Shown: positions 25,843 to 34,475 of the stretch, piece after piece | Layout: every line of letters starts with the position of its first letter | How positions within the stretch are numbered: the stretch's first letter is position 1 | Source: Anaerolineaceae bacterium | GTDB taxonomy: Bacteria; Chloroflexota; Anaerolineae; Aggregatilineales; Phototrophicaceae | Direction of reading: 5' to 3' | DNA length: 64,000 bases | Assembly: GCA_016124855.1 (NCBI GenBank) | Contig: WGMX01000028.1 | Location: forward strand, 248,001-312,000 | Program-made: the position numbers and the translations under genes | The notes under the pieces: model-generated | Databases searched by the model: none | What the model was told of the DNA's origin: nothing | The model's input: only the letters and a program-made list of their open reading frames with translations

Positions 25843-26463
25843 TTATACGGCTGCGGCAGGTTCTATCGTGAGCAGCATCGACGGATTTATGTTGTAAATT
25901 TCAGTACCCGCATATTGAGAGTGCGTTACGGTTCGTCGATCATACGTATGCACATGCCCGTGTACCATATAGCGCGGATGATACCAATCCATGAACTTGA
26001 GCAGCGCACCGAAGCCTCGATGTGGCACATCATCCGCGTCATGAATACCCCGGGCTGGCGAATGAGTCACCAACATATCAACCCCAAAACCAAATTTCAT
26101 CCGCCGGTAACGCAATCGCAATCCCGCGCTTAAAACCATCCGCGACATTTCGCCTTCCGTGTATTGAATGGGACTCTTGTTATAACGAATTGACCCTTCA
26201 AGTCCGTAAAACGATAATCCACCGTATTCAATCAAGCGCCCTTGTAAATCCTCGCCGCCGGGAGGAGAGTCTTTATACGACTCGTCATGATTTCCCCGCA
26301 CATAAAACAGCGGCACGTTTAAAACCGAGGTGATAAACTCCAAATAAACAGATGGCATATCGCCACAGCTGATTAACAGCTCCACATCGGAATATTGTCG
26401 CCTTAGATTTACCGCACTTTCCATCTGCGGCATCACCGTATCACTTACACATAAAATTTTCAC
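25843..26463 (-). CDS. calcineurin-like metallophosphoesterase
   Basis: 206 residues. The metal-binding motifs are in order: SDTVMP near residue 7, SCGDMP near 33, RGNHDES near 56, LVTHSPARG near 131 and HGHVHTY near 168. The first motif is normally D-x-H; here it is D-T-V, so one metal ligand is changed, while the others are intact. It lies between the FAD/Fe-S gene and xdhC, 26 bp after xdhC, so it is co-transcribed with the xdh operon. Substrate unknown; a purine nucleotide is possible from context. Related short phosphoesterases cleave cyclic nucleotides or nucleotide monophosphates. Confidence 0.85.
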   Translation of the reverse strand: MKILCVSDTVMPQMESAVNLRRQYSDVELLISCGDMPSVYLEFITSVLNVPLFYVRGNHDESYKDSPPGGEDLQGRLIEYGGLSFYGLEGSIRYNKSPIQYTEGEMSRMVLSAGLRLRYRRMKFGFGVDMLVTHSPARGIHDADDVPHRGFGALLKFMDWYHPRYMVHGHVHTYDRRTVTHSQYAGTEIYNINPSMLLTIEPAAAV

Positions 26464-26490
26464 GCGCGTACCTAAAAAAAGATATTTGAA

Positions 26491-27345
26491 CTATTGTTTT
26501 TCAGCCGTTTGCAGTTCATCTGTGGTCAACGGCGTTTCAACTATCCTGCGCATTACTTTACCATCTCCACCATAACGTAACATAGTAACCTGCGCCATAA
26601 TACTTATCGCAATTTCTTGCGGTGTCTCAGCATTTAATTCTAAACCAATTGGCGCATAGATACGCTTAAAATCGCTGTCTTGCAGCCCCCGTTCTTCCCG
26701 CAGCGCTTTCATCGTCAAAGCCCACCGGCGCCGACTGCCAATCAAACCAATATATGCCGCTTCCGTCGCCAGCAGTGCCGGTATCAAATCAATATCGACC
26801 GGTAAGCCGCGCGTTACCGCCGCGATGTACGTTTGTGCATTAATGTTGACTTGTTCTGTAACTTGGCTCGGCTTGCAAACAATATATCCAGCCAAATCTT
26901 TTACATAGTCTGGATTGCAGAATGCAGCCCGATCATCCGACAAAATAACACGCCATCCCGACCACAAACCCAGTTCCGCCAGCGCCTTGCCAACATGTCC
27001 ACCACCGATAACCAGCAGGGTTGGCGAAGCCCCTACAGGTTCGATAAACACCTGCACGGTTCCGCCACAAATACCCGGGTCTCCATTTGCCAGATCATTT
27101 AAGCTATAACTTGGCAAGCGTGTTCTGCCATCTTGAATCGCCGCCAGCGCCTCTTTTATCACCAGCGATTCCATCGCACCGCCACCCACCGTACCGACAA
27201 TCGTGCCATCCTGTCGCACCAGCATTTTGCTGCCCGCATGGCGTGGCACACTGCCAGTAACATTCACCACGGTGGCCAATGCTACCCGTTCCCCTCGCTC
27301 CTTTGCCGTCAAGGCAGCCTCAAAAACGGCGCGGTCTTCGCTCAT
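26491..27345 (-). CDS. xdhC: XdhC/CoxI-family molybdenum hydroxylase maturation factor
   Basis: 284 residues. XdhC proteins bind the molybdenum cofactor, protect it and support its sulfuration before insertion into xanthine dehydrogenase. The N-terminal domain shows LATVVNVTGSVPRHAGSKMLV and GTVGGGAMES; the C-terminal Rossmann domain shows LLVIGGGHVGKALAELG and IGLIGSRRRWALTMKAL. This matches full-length XdhC. Starts with an ATGA overlap with the preceding glycosyltransferase-like gene (27342-27345). Position in the xdh operon fits its role. Confidence 0.93.
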   Translation of the reverse strand: MSEDRAVFEAALTAKERGERVALATVVNVTGSVPRHAGSKMLVRQDGTIVGTVGGGAMESLVIKEALAAIQDGRTRLPSYSLNDLANGDPGICGGTVQVFIEPVGASPTLLVIGGGHVGKALAELGLWSGWRVILSDDRAAFCNPDYVKDLAGYIVCKPSQVTEQVNINAQTYIAAVTRGLPVDIDLIPALLATEAAYIGLIGSRRRWALTMKALREERGLQDSDFKRIYAPIGLELNAETPQEIAISIMAQVTMLRYGGDGKVMRRIVETPLTTDELQTAEKQ

Positions 27346-29948
27346 CCTTTGATTTTGACCTCACCAATAAACAAACGTCCTTGTTCATCGCCACCGGTTG
27401 GCTGTAGCCGTTCAAAGGTTACAGGATCATACATCCCGATGGCAACTTGATATGTACCTGCTGCTACCCCATTTAAGTCTACCGTAATTGTGTCTCTAAG
27501 CACACCCGGCAGCCAATTTCCCGGCGGCAGCGTCCCATTGCCCGGTCGCATATCTAATTGTGCAACCGGCGGTTGGCCCTTGTCACCGTAAAGATGTACA
27601 AAAACCTTATAATCTCCTTTGGCGCTCCCATCGGTATACCACTCAAAATTGACGTTGAGCTTTGCTAAGTCGGCTTGATAATCTAGTTTCGCTGAACCGA
27701 GTTGTATCGCGCCATTTTGGAACATACTTTGAGGATTATTCGGTGCTGATCCTTCATTTGGACAAGTATATAGCCAATGATAATAAGGCATATAGTACCC
27801 ACCAGAAATATGTGGAACGATCCGAATATGAATTGTGCCATCAGCAAAGGAACTAGCTGAACCAGTCATAATAGATGCTGGTATACACATTGCAACTTCA
27901 AGCCACTTTCCGGGAATAGCCGGAATCCAACGGGTTCCAACCAACTGCCCATCGGCATAAATATCTATTGTGCCTTCATTTTCAGGGTGTAACCGAGTTA
28001 CAAGTGCCATCGCATAATAGTCACCGGAGTCGAATCCAGTAGACATATCAAAAGATTCCTCACCGTTTATTAAACGTCCCCCGTCTATTAATTGGCAGTT
28101 GTCAATCACACAGCTTAGATAATCAAATTCATGCACTTCAGTTGAAAAGCCAGGCAAACGTTCGGCATTATGCCACGAATAGTTTGCGGCTTTTTCACTA
28201 TCAATATTCCCAACATTTACTGCTCCCATATACAGCGCTTGATTGAATTCAAATGGAAACAAAGTTGGCTGTAAAGCTCTACTAGATTCTTGATTAAACG
28301 TCCAGTCTGGCTTATAAATCCCCTGAAAATTTGCCGCCAGCGCTACATTCGCATTGTTATCCAGTTCAACCGGAAAACTCGCTAACGGCTTTCCATAAAT
28401 ATCCGTATCCGCGATCATCCCCAACCCATAACCATGTCCATATCCGTAGGACGCAATATAATCCGGCTTCTCCTGCATCAAAAATTCAGCCACTGAACCC
28501 GGCCCATTCCGCCAATAATCCGCTGCGCCTTTAGTTGTTAGACCAACAATATCCAGTGTCGTCCGCCCGCCCATGTAGCGCATCATACCCACATCATGTA
28601 CTGCAATGACTGCATTATCGGGCGTATTCGCTTGTAACCACCGTGCCATCTGTAATGGCTGTGCATAGACATAACCTACGTTCAAACCGTAATACCGCAA
28701 AAACTGCACACTCGTCACCGCGCCTACTATCATCATTGCTATAACAACTACATTCCCTAACCATGTTCTCTCTGAGTCTCTGTGGTTAATTCCTGTATTG
28801 TTTTCTTTTGTAACTTGCCGCTTGTAACTTGCAACTACCCCAATGCCCCACCCCGCCAGTGGAAACAGCAGCGCTATAAACGGCATCTGATAACGCTTAA
28901 AATGCCAGAAAACCGTGTCTAAAGTCGCCAGCATTGCCGTCCCACCAAAGAACCACAACATCAACATTACGCCCACCGACCGCAATTTGCGATCAGCAAG
29001 AAACAGTCCGATGCCGACTGCCGCCAAAATCAACAGCAGCGGCATAATATACAAACCCTCGCGCGGACTAATCCCTGTTCCAAACTCCACCCAAATTCGC
29101 ACAAAATTACCGAGAATACGTTTGATAACCTCATCCCAGTAAAACGGCACCGTTCCTAGAATCGATTTCGCCGCATTCCCCGATGCCACCACCGAACCCG
29201 TCAGCAGCCAATTCACCAACGGTTGTACCGCCACCGCCAAAATCGGAATCACCAATTGAATTTGTCGCTGTAGGGGTTTGCCGCTAGCAAATCCTTTCTT
29301 CGGTCGCCGTTCCCACCACACAACCCCTATTGCTACAACCGCCAGCATACCGCCCTCAGGCCGGATGAGTGCCAATCCAGTTACCCACAAAATCATGGAG
29401 ACAAGCGACACATTTTCATCAGTCATAACCTGAATAACTGCATACAAACTCCCCAGCGTAAGCAGCATTGCCAAACCAGTTTCCATGCCACTCATAAAAT
29501 GCCAAGCTACTGCCCCATCTAGGCCAAAAGCAACCGCCACTAAAGCCGCAGGCCAATCGCCTGCACCCAACAACCGCACCAACTTATAGATCAGCCACAT
29601 CGCTGAGACAAAAGCCAACGTGCCGACAATCATTGCCCATAAACCGAGCTTGAGTCCGTGGAAGCCCGCTAAATATCCAACAGCCAGTATATAAGGATAG
29701 AGGAAACTGGTTGCGCCGGAGGTCGCTGGCAAACCGGGGTTATAAATATAAGGCTGCCCCATCGCCATCTGTCGCGCATATTGGAAGTGGATGTAAACAT
29801 CATCCAGCGGCATCACGAACTCGCCATGTCCGTTCGCCAAACTAGTGAGTGTATATGCCAAGAACGTCGCGCCGGCAATCACGCAAAACAACGTCCAAAT
29901 AAAAAGCGAGCGTCTACCGGAGACGCTCAAAGAAAATTGAGTATTCAT
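27342..29948 (-). CDS. large polytopic membrane protein, GT39/PMT-like glycosyltransferase
   Basis: 868 residues. About ten membrane helices occupy residues 15-410. The first outer loop has MPLDDVYIHFQYARQMAMG, and the paired acidic residues there match the catalytic loop of lipid-linked sugar transferases of the ArnT/PMT/GT39 kind. The C-terminal 450 residues are outside the membrane and include a mannosyltransferase-type region (HDVGMMRYMGG, LDIVGLTTKGAADY) and a beta-rich terminal domain (AGTYQVAIGMYDP). It is the first gene of the xdh run, overlapping xdhC by ATGA; no functional link to purines is apparent, so it may simply share the promoter. Confidence 0.75.
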   Translation of the reverse strand: MNTQFSLSVSGRRSLFIWTLFCVIAGATFLAYTLTSLANGHGEFVMPLDDVYIHFQYARQMAMGQPYIYNPGLPATSGATSFLYPYILAVGYLAGFHGLKLGLWAMIVGTLAFVSAMWLIYKLVRLLGAGDWPAALVAVAFGLDGAVAWHFMSGMETGLAMLLTLGSLYAVIQVMTDENVSLVSMILWVTGLALIRPEGGMLAVVAIGVVWWERRPKKGFASGKPLQRQIQLVIPILAVAVQPLVNWLLTGSVVASGNAAKSILGTVPFYWDEVIKRILGNFVRIWVEFGTGISPREGLYIMPLLLILAAVGIGLFLADRKLRSVGVMLMLWFFGGTAMLATLDTVFWHFKRYQMPFIALLFPLAGWGIGVVASYKRQVTKENNTGINHRDSERTWLGNVVVIAMMIVGAVTSVQFLRYYGLNVGYVYAQPLQMARWLQANTPDNAVIAVHDVGMMRYMGGRTTLDIVGLTTKGAADYWRNGPGSVAEFLMQEKPDYIASYGYGHGYGLGMIADTDIYGKPLASFPVELDNNANVALAANFQGIYKPDWTFNQESSRALQPTLFPFEFNQALYMGAVNVGNIDSEKAANYSWHNAERLPGFSTEVHEFDYLSCVIDNCQLIDGGRLINGEESFDMSTGFDSGDYYAMALVTRLHPENEGTIDIYADGQLVGTRWIPAIPGKWLEVAMCIPASIMTGSASSFADGTIHIRIVPHISGGYYMPYYHWLYTCPNEGSAPNNPQSMFQNGAIQLGSAKLDYQADLAKLNVNFEWYTDGSAKGDYKVFVHLYGDKGQPPVAQLDMRPGNGTLPPGNWLPGVLRDTITVDLNGVAAGTYQVAIGMYDPVTFERLQPTGGDEQGRLFIGEVKIKG

Positions 29949-29975
29949 ACCCCTATTTTACCCTTTGCCGGGGAG

Positions 29976-30004
29976 TTGACAGAGTGAAACTTTTGTTCTA
30001 CAAT
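29976..30004 (+). promoter_or_regulatory. near-consensus sigma-70 promoter reading rightward
   Basis: TTGACA at 29976-29981, exact 17-bp spacer, TACAAT at 29999-30004. This is the best consensus match I found in the window. It points away from the glycosyltransferase gene into a stretch without a recognised gene; a GGGGTGA ribosome-like site (30018-30024) and an ATG at 30034 follow. Confidence 0.6.
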
Positions 30005-30033
30005 TTAAATGCGAATTGATGGGGTGAAAACAG

Positions 30034-30351
30034 ATGACATTTCAAGTATTTACCCATAAATTAACCACAGTTTTCACACATAAAAGTTTCAATGTAGGGT
30101 ATATCATCCGCTTTAACCCGCAGCTTACTGCACTTATACAACATTTCGGTGGCATTTTCCCTCACAACCACTGCAACGGCACAACAATATTCACGCGGTG
30201 GCATTACGGCAACGATCCGCTTCAAAAGTGTCATTTCAGCGCCTGTAGCCAAGCATCCCGCCGACACAAAATGTCAATTCAGCGGCTTCTCGGTAGTGTC
30301 CCGCCCATCATTTCAGCGGATATATTGCACAAAATGCAAAATATGCAATAA
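30034..30351 (+). CDS. possible small gene behind the strong promoter, 105 residues
   Basis: Weakly supported. In favour: consensus promoter at 29976-30004, GGGGTGA nine bases before the ATG, and a hairpin just past the stop. Against: no family resemblance and base periodicity that does not look strongly coding. The product would be His/Cys-containing (FTHK twice, FPHNHC, QKCHFSAC). On the opposite strand, 30061-30267 encodes a 68-residue peptide with more coding-like codon structure that ends YKCSKL...MCENCG, like a zinc ribbon that has lost one cysteine, with a stop three codons before its GTG; that could be a decayed gene. The rest of 29949-30396 holds nothing else I can support. Confidence 0.25.
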   Translation: MTFQVFTHKLTTVFTHKSFNVGYIIRFNPQLTALIQHFGGIFPHNHCNGTTIFTRWHYGNDPLQKCHFSACSQASRRHKMSIQRLLGSVPPIISADILHKMQNMQ

Positions 30352-30373
30352 AAAGGCGACCTTGCAGCCGCCT
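30347..30373 (-). terminator. rho-independent terminator of the F420/ssnA operon
   Basis: On the minus strand a 7-bp stem (AGGCGGC/GTCGCCT with one G-U pair; 30354-30360 and 30367-30373) with a 6-base loop is followed by TTTTTATT. It lies 24 bp past the LLM gene stop, closing the operon that runs leftward from 36.5 kb. Confidence 0.85.
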
Positions 30374-30396
30374 CATATCACTCGGGAATTCCCACC

Positions 30397-31404
30397 CTAG
30401 TTCGAATAACCGTCGGAGAATGCGTCAATCATCAACCGAACGTCATCACCTAAAGGATAAAGTATAGGGCATGTTGCTCCATGCTGGATATACTCGCGCA
30501 CCTTTGCCCGTACTTCCTTCGGTGTACCCGAAGCCGTAATCATCTGTACTACGTCATCCGGTACAAGATGCATCGCTTCTTCGATTTGTTCTTCGGTCGC
30601 GGGCCACGTCAACACCTGTCCAATTTCGTCAAGAAGTTCTTGCTTAACGCCGCTGGCCTTCATAATGTGGGGCTGCTGCCCTAAATATTGGGTCACCAGC
30701 TTACGTGCGTTATCCAACGCTTTCTTGCGGTCATGGTCTACTGAACATACTACTAATTGTGGACGGTCAATATCATCAAGGTTTTTACCAGCCTGTTTCG
30801 CACCTGCTTCTAATTGGGCTAATGCACCCTCATTATATTGAGGCGAAACTAAGTAATTCAATACGGCCCCATCTGCGATTTCGCCCGTCAGTGCCATCAT
30901 CTTCGGCCCCGTCGCGCCAATATATATCGGAACATTGCGTGGTTCTTTACGCCCATGAACAACGTCTAGTTCCACATCATTCAAGTTGACAAACTCTCCA
31001 TGAAATGTGACCCGCTTCCGCGCCAATAAATCACGCACGGTCGAAACGACTTCACGCATCGCCAGTAACGGCTTGGTACGATTGATACCCACCTTTTGCG
31101 CCAATGGATCCCACCACGCACCGATGCCACAAATTATCCGATCCGGCGCGAGATCATCCAATGTTAGGAAGGTCGCCGCAATCACTCCCGCATTCCGCGT
31201 CCAGTTGTTGATCACACCCGAGCCAATCTTGATGCGTGTGGTTGTTGCTGCAAAAGCTGCCATAGGTACAACTGCGTCCCGTACCAGTCGACTTTCAGCC
31301 TGCCACACCGCTTCAAATCCGCGTGCTTCGGCATACTGCACATATTTGATTGCGTCTTGAAGGGAATGAGCATCCTGCAAATAAAGTGCAACGCGGTCAG
31401 TCAT
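30397..31404 (-). CDS. LLM-class flavin/F420-dependent oxidoreductase
   Basis: 335 residues with the luciferase-like TIM barrel of the F420-dependent Mer-type group: [70 protein letters not shown] (in pieces). The conserved GATGPKM segment and the position at the end of the F420 synthesis operon support F420 rather than FMN as cofactor. Substrate unknown; Mer-like proteins reduce methylene-tetrahydromethanopterin, but many bacterial members act on other compounds. 41 bp after cofC. Confidence 0.88.
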   Translation of the reverse strand: MTDRVALYLQDAHSLQDAIKYVQYAEARGFEAVWQAESRLVRDAVVPMAAFAATTTRIKIGSGVINNWTRNAGVIAATFLTLDDLAPDRIICGIGAWWDPLAQKVGINRTKPLLAMREVVSTVRDLLARKRVTFHGEFVNLNDVELDVVHGRKEPRNVPIYIGATGPKMMALTGEIADGAVLNYLVSPQYNEGALAQLEAGAKQAGKNLDDIDRPQLVVCSVDHDRKKALDNARKLVTQYLGQQPHIMKASGVKQELLDEIGQVLTWPATEEQIEEAMHLVPDDVVQMITASGTPKEVRAKVREYIQHGATCPILYPLGDDVRLMIDAFSDGYSN

Positions 31405-31445
31405 AATTTCTCCCGTAATTTCGTAAAAATCGAGCTGACTTCAGA

Positions 31446-32060
31446 CTAAGAAGAAGCATAGCCTTTAGATAACTCACTATAAAATTTTAGATCAGCTGGC
31501 ATGTCGATATCCAGTGATAAACGCTCCGACTCAAGCACGTGAACCTCTGCGCCAACCGCACGACCTTTTTCGATATGGCGGTTAAAACTTCCGGGGCCAT
31601 AAGCGTATTCAATTAAACCCGGAGGACGAATAAAAAGCGCATTTGTTCCGTCATGATGTTGATCAGTCGCAATAACCAATGAAGGTTCGTTGACACCCAT
31701 CTGAATAATAGACTGTATATCCTCACGCTCCAATAAGGGCAGATCTGCCGGCAGAATGAGGATAGCGCTGCCATTCAGTCGGCTGATTACCTGTGTGGCC
31801 CGCATTAACGCTGAATTCAGTTCTGGCGCACCACTTTCCTGTACCGTTCGCGCGCCATATTCACGCGCTATTGCCAGCGCCTTATTATCTCGGCTGATTA
31901 CAAGCGTCCCCATCAATTGGGGAACATGTTGAACTACTCCTAAGACGTGACGGAGCATCGTCTCGGCAAGATTTTGACGTTCTTGAGGAGTCAGAACTTG
32001 CGAAAGACGCGTTTTTGCCTGATTCAATGGTTTTACAGGAACAACAACCCAGACACCCAT
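31446..32060 (-). CDS. cofC: 2-phospho-L-lactate (or phosphoenolpyruvate) guanylyltransferase
   Basis: Activates the three-carbon side chain donor of coenzyme F420 with GTP. The nucleotidyltransferase fold shows VPVKPLNQAKTRLS at residue 7, VISRDNKALAIAREYGA in the middle, LILPADLPLLEREDI near 100, and HHDGTNALFIRPP and YGPGSFNRHIEKG near 140-160. 204 residues, in range. Bacterial orthologs (FbiD) prefer phosphoenolpyruvate; the nitroreductase gene in this operon fits that route. 86 bp after cofD. Confidence 0.93.
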   Translation of the reverse strand: MGVWVVVPVKPLNQAKTRLSQVLTPQERQNLAETMLRHVLGVVQHVPQLMGTLVISRDNKALAIAREYGARTVQESGAPELNSALMRATQVISRLNGSAILILPADLPLLEREDIQSIIQMGVNEPSLVIATDQHHDGTNALFIRPPGLIEYAYGPGSFNRHIEKGRAVGAEVHVLESERLSLDIDMPADLKFYSELSKGYASS

Positions 32061-32146
32061 ATAATTTGGTGTATTTTCAGCAGATGATTATCCGACGAAA
32101 ACCACACATACCCCCTTTCGCTATATCTTGATTGCGAAAGACATTG

Positions 32147-33070
32147 TTACCAGTCCTGAATCCACTCTAACACACTTCGCGCTAGAGCGACCTTAACTTC
32201 ATCGTTCTTCATAATTGTTTCAAATTTCGTCACGTGTTCTTGGGGAATTTCCACAATTCCATCCATACTGTCAAACACAAAGCCATTCAACAACGTGTCG
32301 TAATAGCTAGCCACAGCTTGTGCCGAAGCTTCGAAGCCTAGTTCAACCATAAGTTTAGCTGCCGGACCCTTTATGGCTTCCCCACCAACAATTGGACTAA
32401 TTGCCACCCGTGGAATATCGCGACTCAAAATCAACTCCCGCATTCCCGGCACAGATAAAATGGGATTGATGGAAAGCCACGGGTTAGATGGCCCCACAAT
32501 AAGTGCCTCTGCATGTTGAATTGCGATTTCGATTGCAGGAGTGACGACTGCTTTTTCGATGCCCTCTAAACGCAAACTTTTTACCGTTGGCTGCCAGCGA
32601 TGTTTGACGAAGTATGTTTGGAAGTCAATCTCGCCATACTCTATTGTATCAACAATAGTCGCAACTGCGGAATCCGTCATTGGCAAAATCTGCTGATGAA
32701 TACCTAGTTTTTTTGTTAGGATACTTGTCACATCTGTCATCGTTTTTCCCGCGTGCAACAAACGTGTTCTCAAAATATGAGTTGCCATATCTTGATCGCC
32801 CAAGCCAAACCAAGCGTCTTCACCATAACGTCGCATCGCTGCAATCATCTCGAAGGTATCGCCAGCTATGCCCCACCCGTTATCCTTGTTCACCAAATCC
32901 GACAACGTATACATGATTGTATCAAGGTCAGGACAAATCCTCAGGCCATACATCCATGTATCGTCCGCCGTATTCACAATTACCGTCAAATCTTCAGCCG
33001 GCAAAACTCGTGCCAAACCGAGTGCCAGTTTCGCACCGCCAACACCACCTACCAACACTACGATTTTCAT
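32147..33070 (-). CDS. cofD: 2-phospho-L-lactate transferase (F420-0 or dehydro-F420-0 synthase)
   Basis: Transfers the phosphoenolpyruvyl/phospholactyl group to the flavin precursor FO. It starts IVVLVGGVGGAKLALGLA and contains the family blocks VNTADDTWMYGLRICPDLDTIMY (in part), GDQDMATHILRT, IVGPSNPWLSINPIL and SPIVGGEAIKGPAAKLM. 308 residues from the ATG at 33070, which overlaps the nitroreductase stop as ATGA; a GTG at 33076 is a longer alternative. FO synthase (cofG/H or fbiC) is not in the window. Confidence 0.95.
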   Translation of the reverse strand: MKIVVLVGGVGGAKLALGLARVLPAEDLTVIVNTADDTWMYGLRICPDLDTIMYTLSDLVNKDNGWGIAGDTFEMIAAMRRYGEDAWFGLGDQDMATHILRTRLLHAGKTMTDVTSILTKKLGIHQQILPMTDSAVATIVDTIEYGEIDFQTYFVKHRWQPTVKSLRLEGIEKAVVTPAIEIAIQHAEALIVGPSNPWLSINPILSVPGMRELILSRDIPRVAISPIVGGEAIKGPAAKLMVELGFEASAQAVASYYDTLLNGFVFDSMDGIVEIPQEHVTKFETIMKNDEVKVALARSVLEWIQDW

Positions 33071-33702
33071 CGCCACATTACACTCGTTTCTAATGGCTTT
33101 CTTGTCTTCTCGCGTGTTTCAGCCGGATAACCTATGGTTAAAAGCGCCTGTGGCTGCCAATCATCCGGCAGTTTAAGCACCGCTTTAACCACATCAGGGC
33201 AAAATAACGGCGCACACATCCAACACGCGCCAAGTCCTAAATCATGGGATGCAAGCAGTATATTTTGACCTGCCATCGCAACGCTTTGGACAGCCATAAG
33301 GTATTCTTGATGACTACGCCTTTCGTCGGCATAAACATCCATATCCACCATCGACAAACACAATAGAATGAGTGTCGGCGCGTTTGTAATCCGCAAATAG
33401 GAACGACCTGCATCCGCCTCAATCACATCCACAGGTACGCCATCAGCGGCTAAATCTCGCCGTAATCGTGCACCCATCGCCTGTGCAAGTTCAACTTTCT
33501 GCGCTTGAGTTTCAACAACCGCAAAACGCCACGGCTGCCGATTATGGGCAGATGGCGACCAAATCGCAGCTTGCAGTAACTCCTCGATAATTTTGTGCGG
33601 AACTGGTTCAGAGCGATACCGACGAATCGAACGTCTGCTATAAATCACCTCACGAAATCCATGATTTGATTCCGCCGACGCCTCGTTATTCTGCTGGCTC
33701 AT
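33067..33702 (-). CDS. nitroreductase-family FMN protein, FbiB C-terminal domain homologue
   Basis: 211 residues of the nitroreductase fold: YSRRSIRRYRSEPVPHK at the N-terminus, IWSPSAHNRQPWRFAVV, a middle helix region, and GLGACWMCAP near residue 155. In mycobacteria this domain is fused to the C-terminus of CofE (FbiB), where it reduces dehydro-F420-0 with FMNH2. Here it is a separate gene between cofE and cofD, overlapping each by ATGA (33699-33702 and 33067-33070). Position makes a role in F420 assembly the likely one, though nitroreductases as a class have many substrates. Confidence 0.88.
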   Translation of the reverse strand: MSQQNNEASAESNHGFREVIYSRRSIRRYRSEPVPHKIIEELLQAAIWSPSAHNRQPWRFAVVETQAQKVELAQAMGARLRRDLAADGVPVDVIEADAGRSYLRITNAPTLILLCLSMVDMDVYADERRSHQEYLMAVQSVAMAGQNILLASHDLGLGACWMCAPLFCPDVVKAVLKLPDDWQPQALLTIGYPAETREKTRKPLETSVMWR

Positions 33703-34472
33703 CGATACAAATCCTGTTCAGGCGCACGGTACAAGTCGGTAGATTTGCCACTAATTGTAGGATAACGGAGCCCGCGCACCAATACAATCGGTCGACCTTC
33801 GTCAGCTTCGCCTGTCAGCAAATTGGCCGCCGAAGCCACTAAATCAGCATAGCCCTGAATACTGATTTTCAGTTCACGTCCAAACAAATCGGCCCGTCCA
33901 CGCAAATCCCAGATGGCTGGCATTCCAGCTACACCTATCGCTACGCCTACGTTGCCCATTCGAAATGGTCGGCCATGCGAATCGCTGATGACAATACCAA
34001 CTTCTGCGCCAGTTGATTGCTTCAGTTGTTCATGCATTCTTAAGGCTGACGCGTCTGGATCAAGCGGAAGGAGCAGCACCTTATTCTCGCTGCCATCCAC
34101 ATTCGATTGGTCAATACCAGCGTTCGCACTCACAAATCCAAGCCGATGTTGAACCACCAATACGCCTACTGATTGCCGTGAGATTTTCAGACTCTCGCGC
34201 AGAACTAATTCTACAATGCGCGCGTCTTTTCGTGTTTCATCCGCAAGTCGTTGAGCTTCAGCGCTTGGCTCCACTTCTCGCAGGTCAAATAAGCGACCTT
34301 CCGCCTTCGAAACCACTTTCGAGGTTACAACTAATGCATCACCTGTTTCCAGTTGAACTCCAAGTTTTGAAAGACCATCCAGAATAATTTGCGAAAGATC
34401 ATCCCCTTTTTGAATAAGGGGAACACCCGGCAGCGCCATAATATGAAGTGAACTAATTGAGTTATCTGCCAT
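33699..34472 (-). CDS. cofE: coenzyme F420-0:L-glutamate ligase
   Basis: Adds glutamate tails to F420-0 using GTP. 257 residues with MALPGVPLIQKGDDL at the start, ALVVTSKVVSKAEGRL, the metal/GTP region VSANAGIDQSNV, ISDSHGRPFRMGNVGVAIG, and DLFGRELKIS. This is the single-domain form as in archaea; the nitroreductase partner follows as its own gene. 3 bp after npdG and overlapping the nitroreductase start by ATGA. Confidence 0.95.
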   Translation of the reverse strand: MADNSISSLHIMALPGVPLIQKGDDLSQIILDGLSKLGVQLETGDALVVTSKVVSKAEGRLFDLREVEPSAEAQRLADETRKDARIVELVLRESLKISRQSVGVLVVQHRLGFVSANAGIDQSNVDGSENKVLLLPLDPDASALRMHEQLKQSTGAEVGIVISDSHGRPFRMGNVGVAIGVAGMPAIWDLRGRADLFGRELKISIQGYADLVASAANLLTGEADEGRPIVLVRGLRYPTISGKSTDLYRAPEQDLYR

Positions 34473-34475
34473 GTG

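Noticed and set aside
30061-30267. 68-residue minus-strand frame ending in MCENCG as a zinc ribbon gene
   Set aside because: GTG start with a stop three codons upstream, no ribosome site, and the expected second CxxC is CSKL; possibly a decayed gene but not supportable as a CDS.
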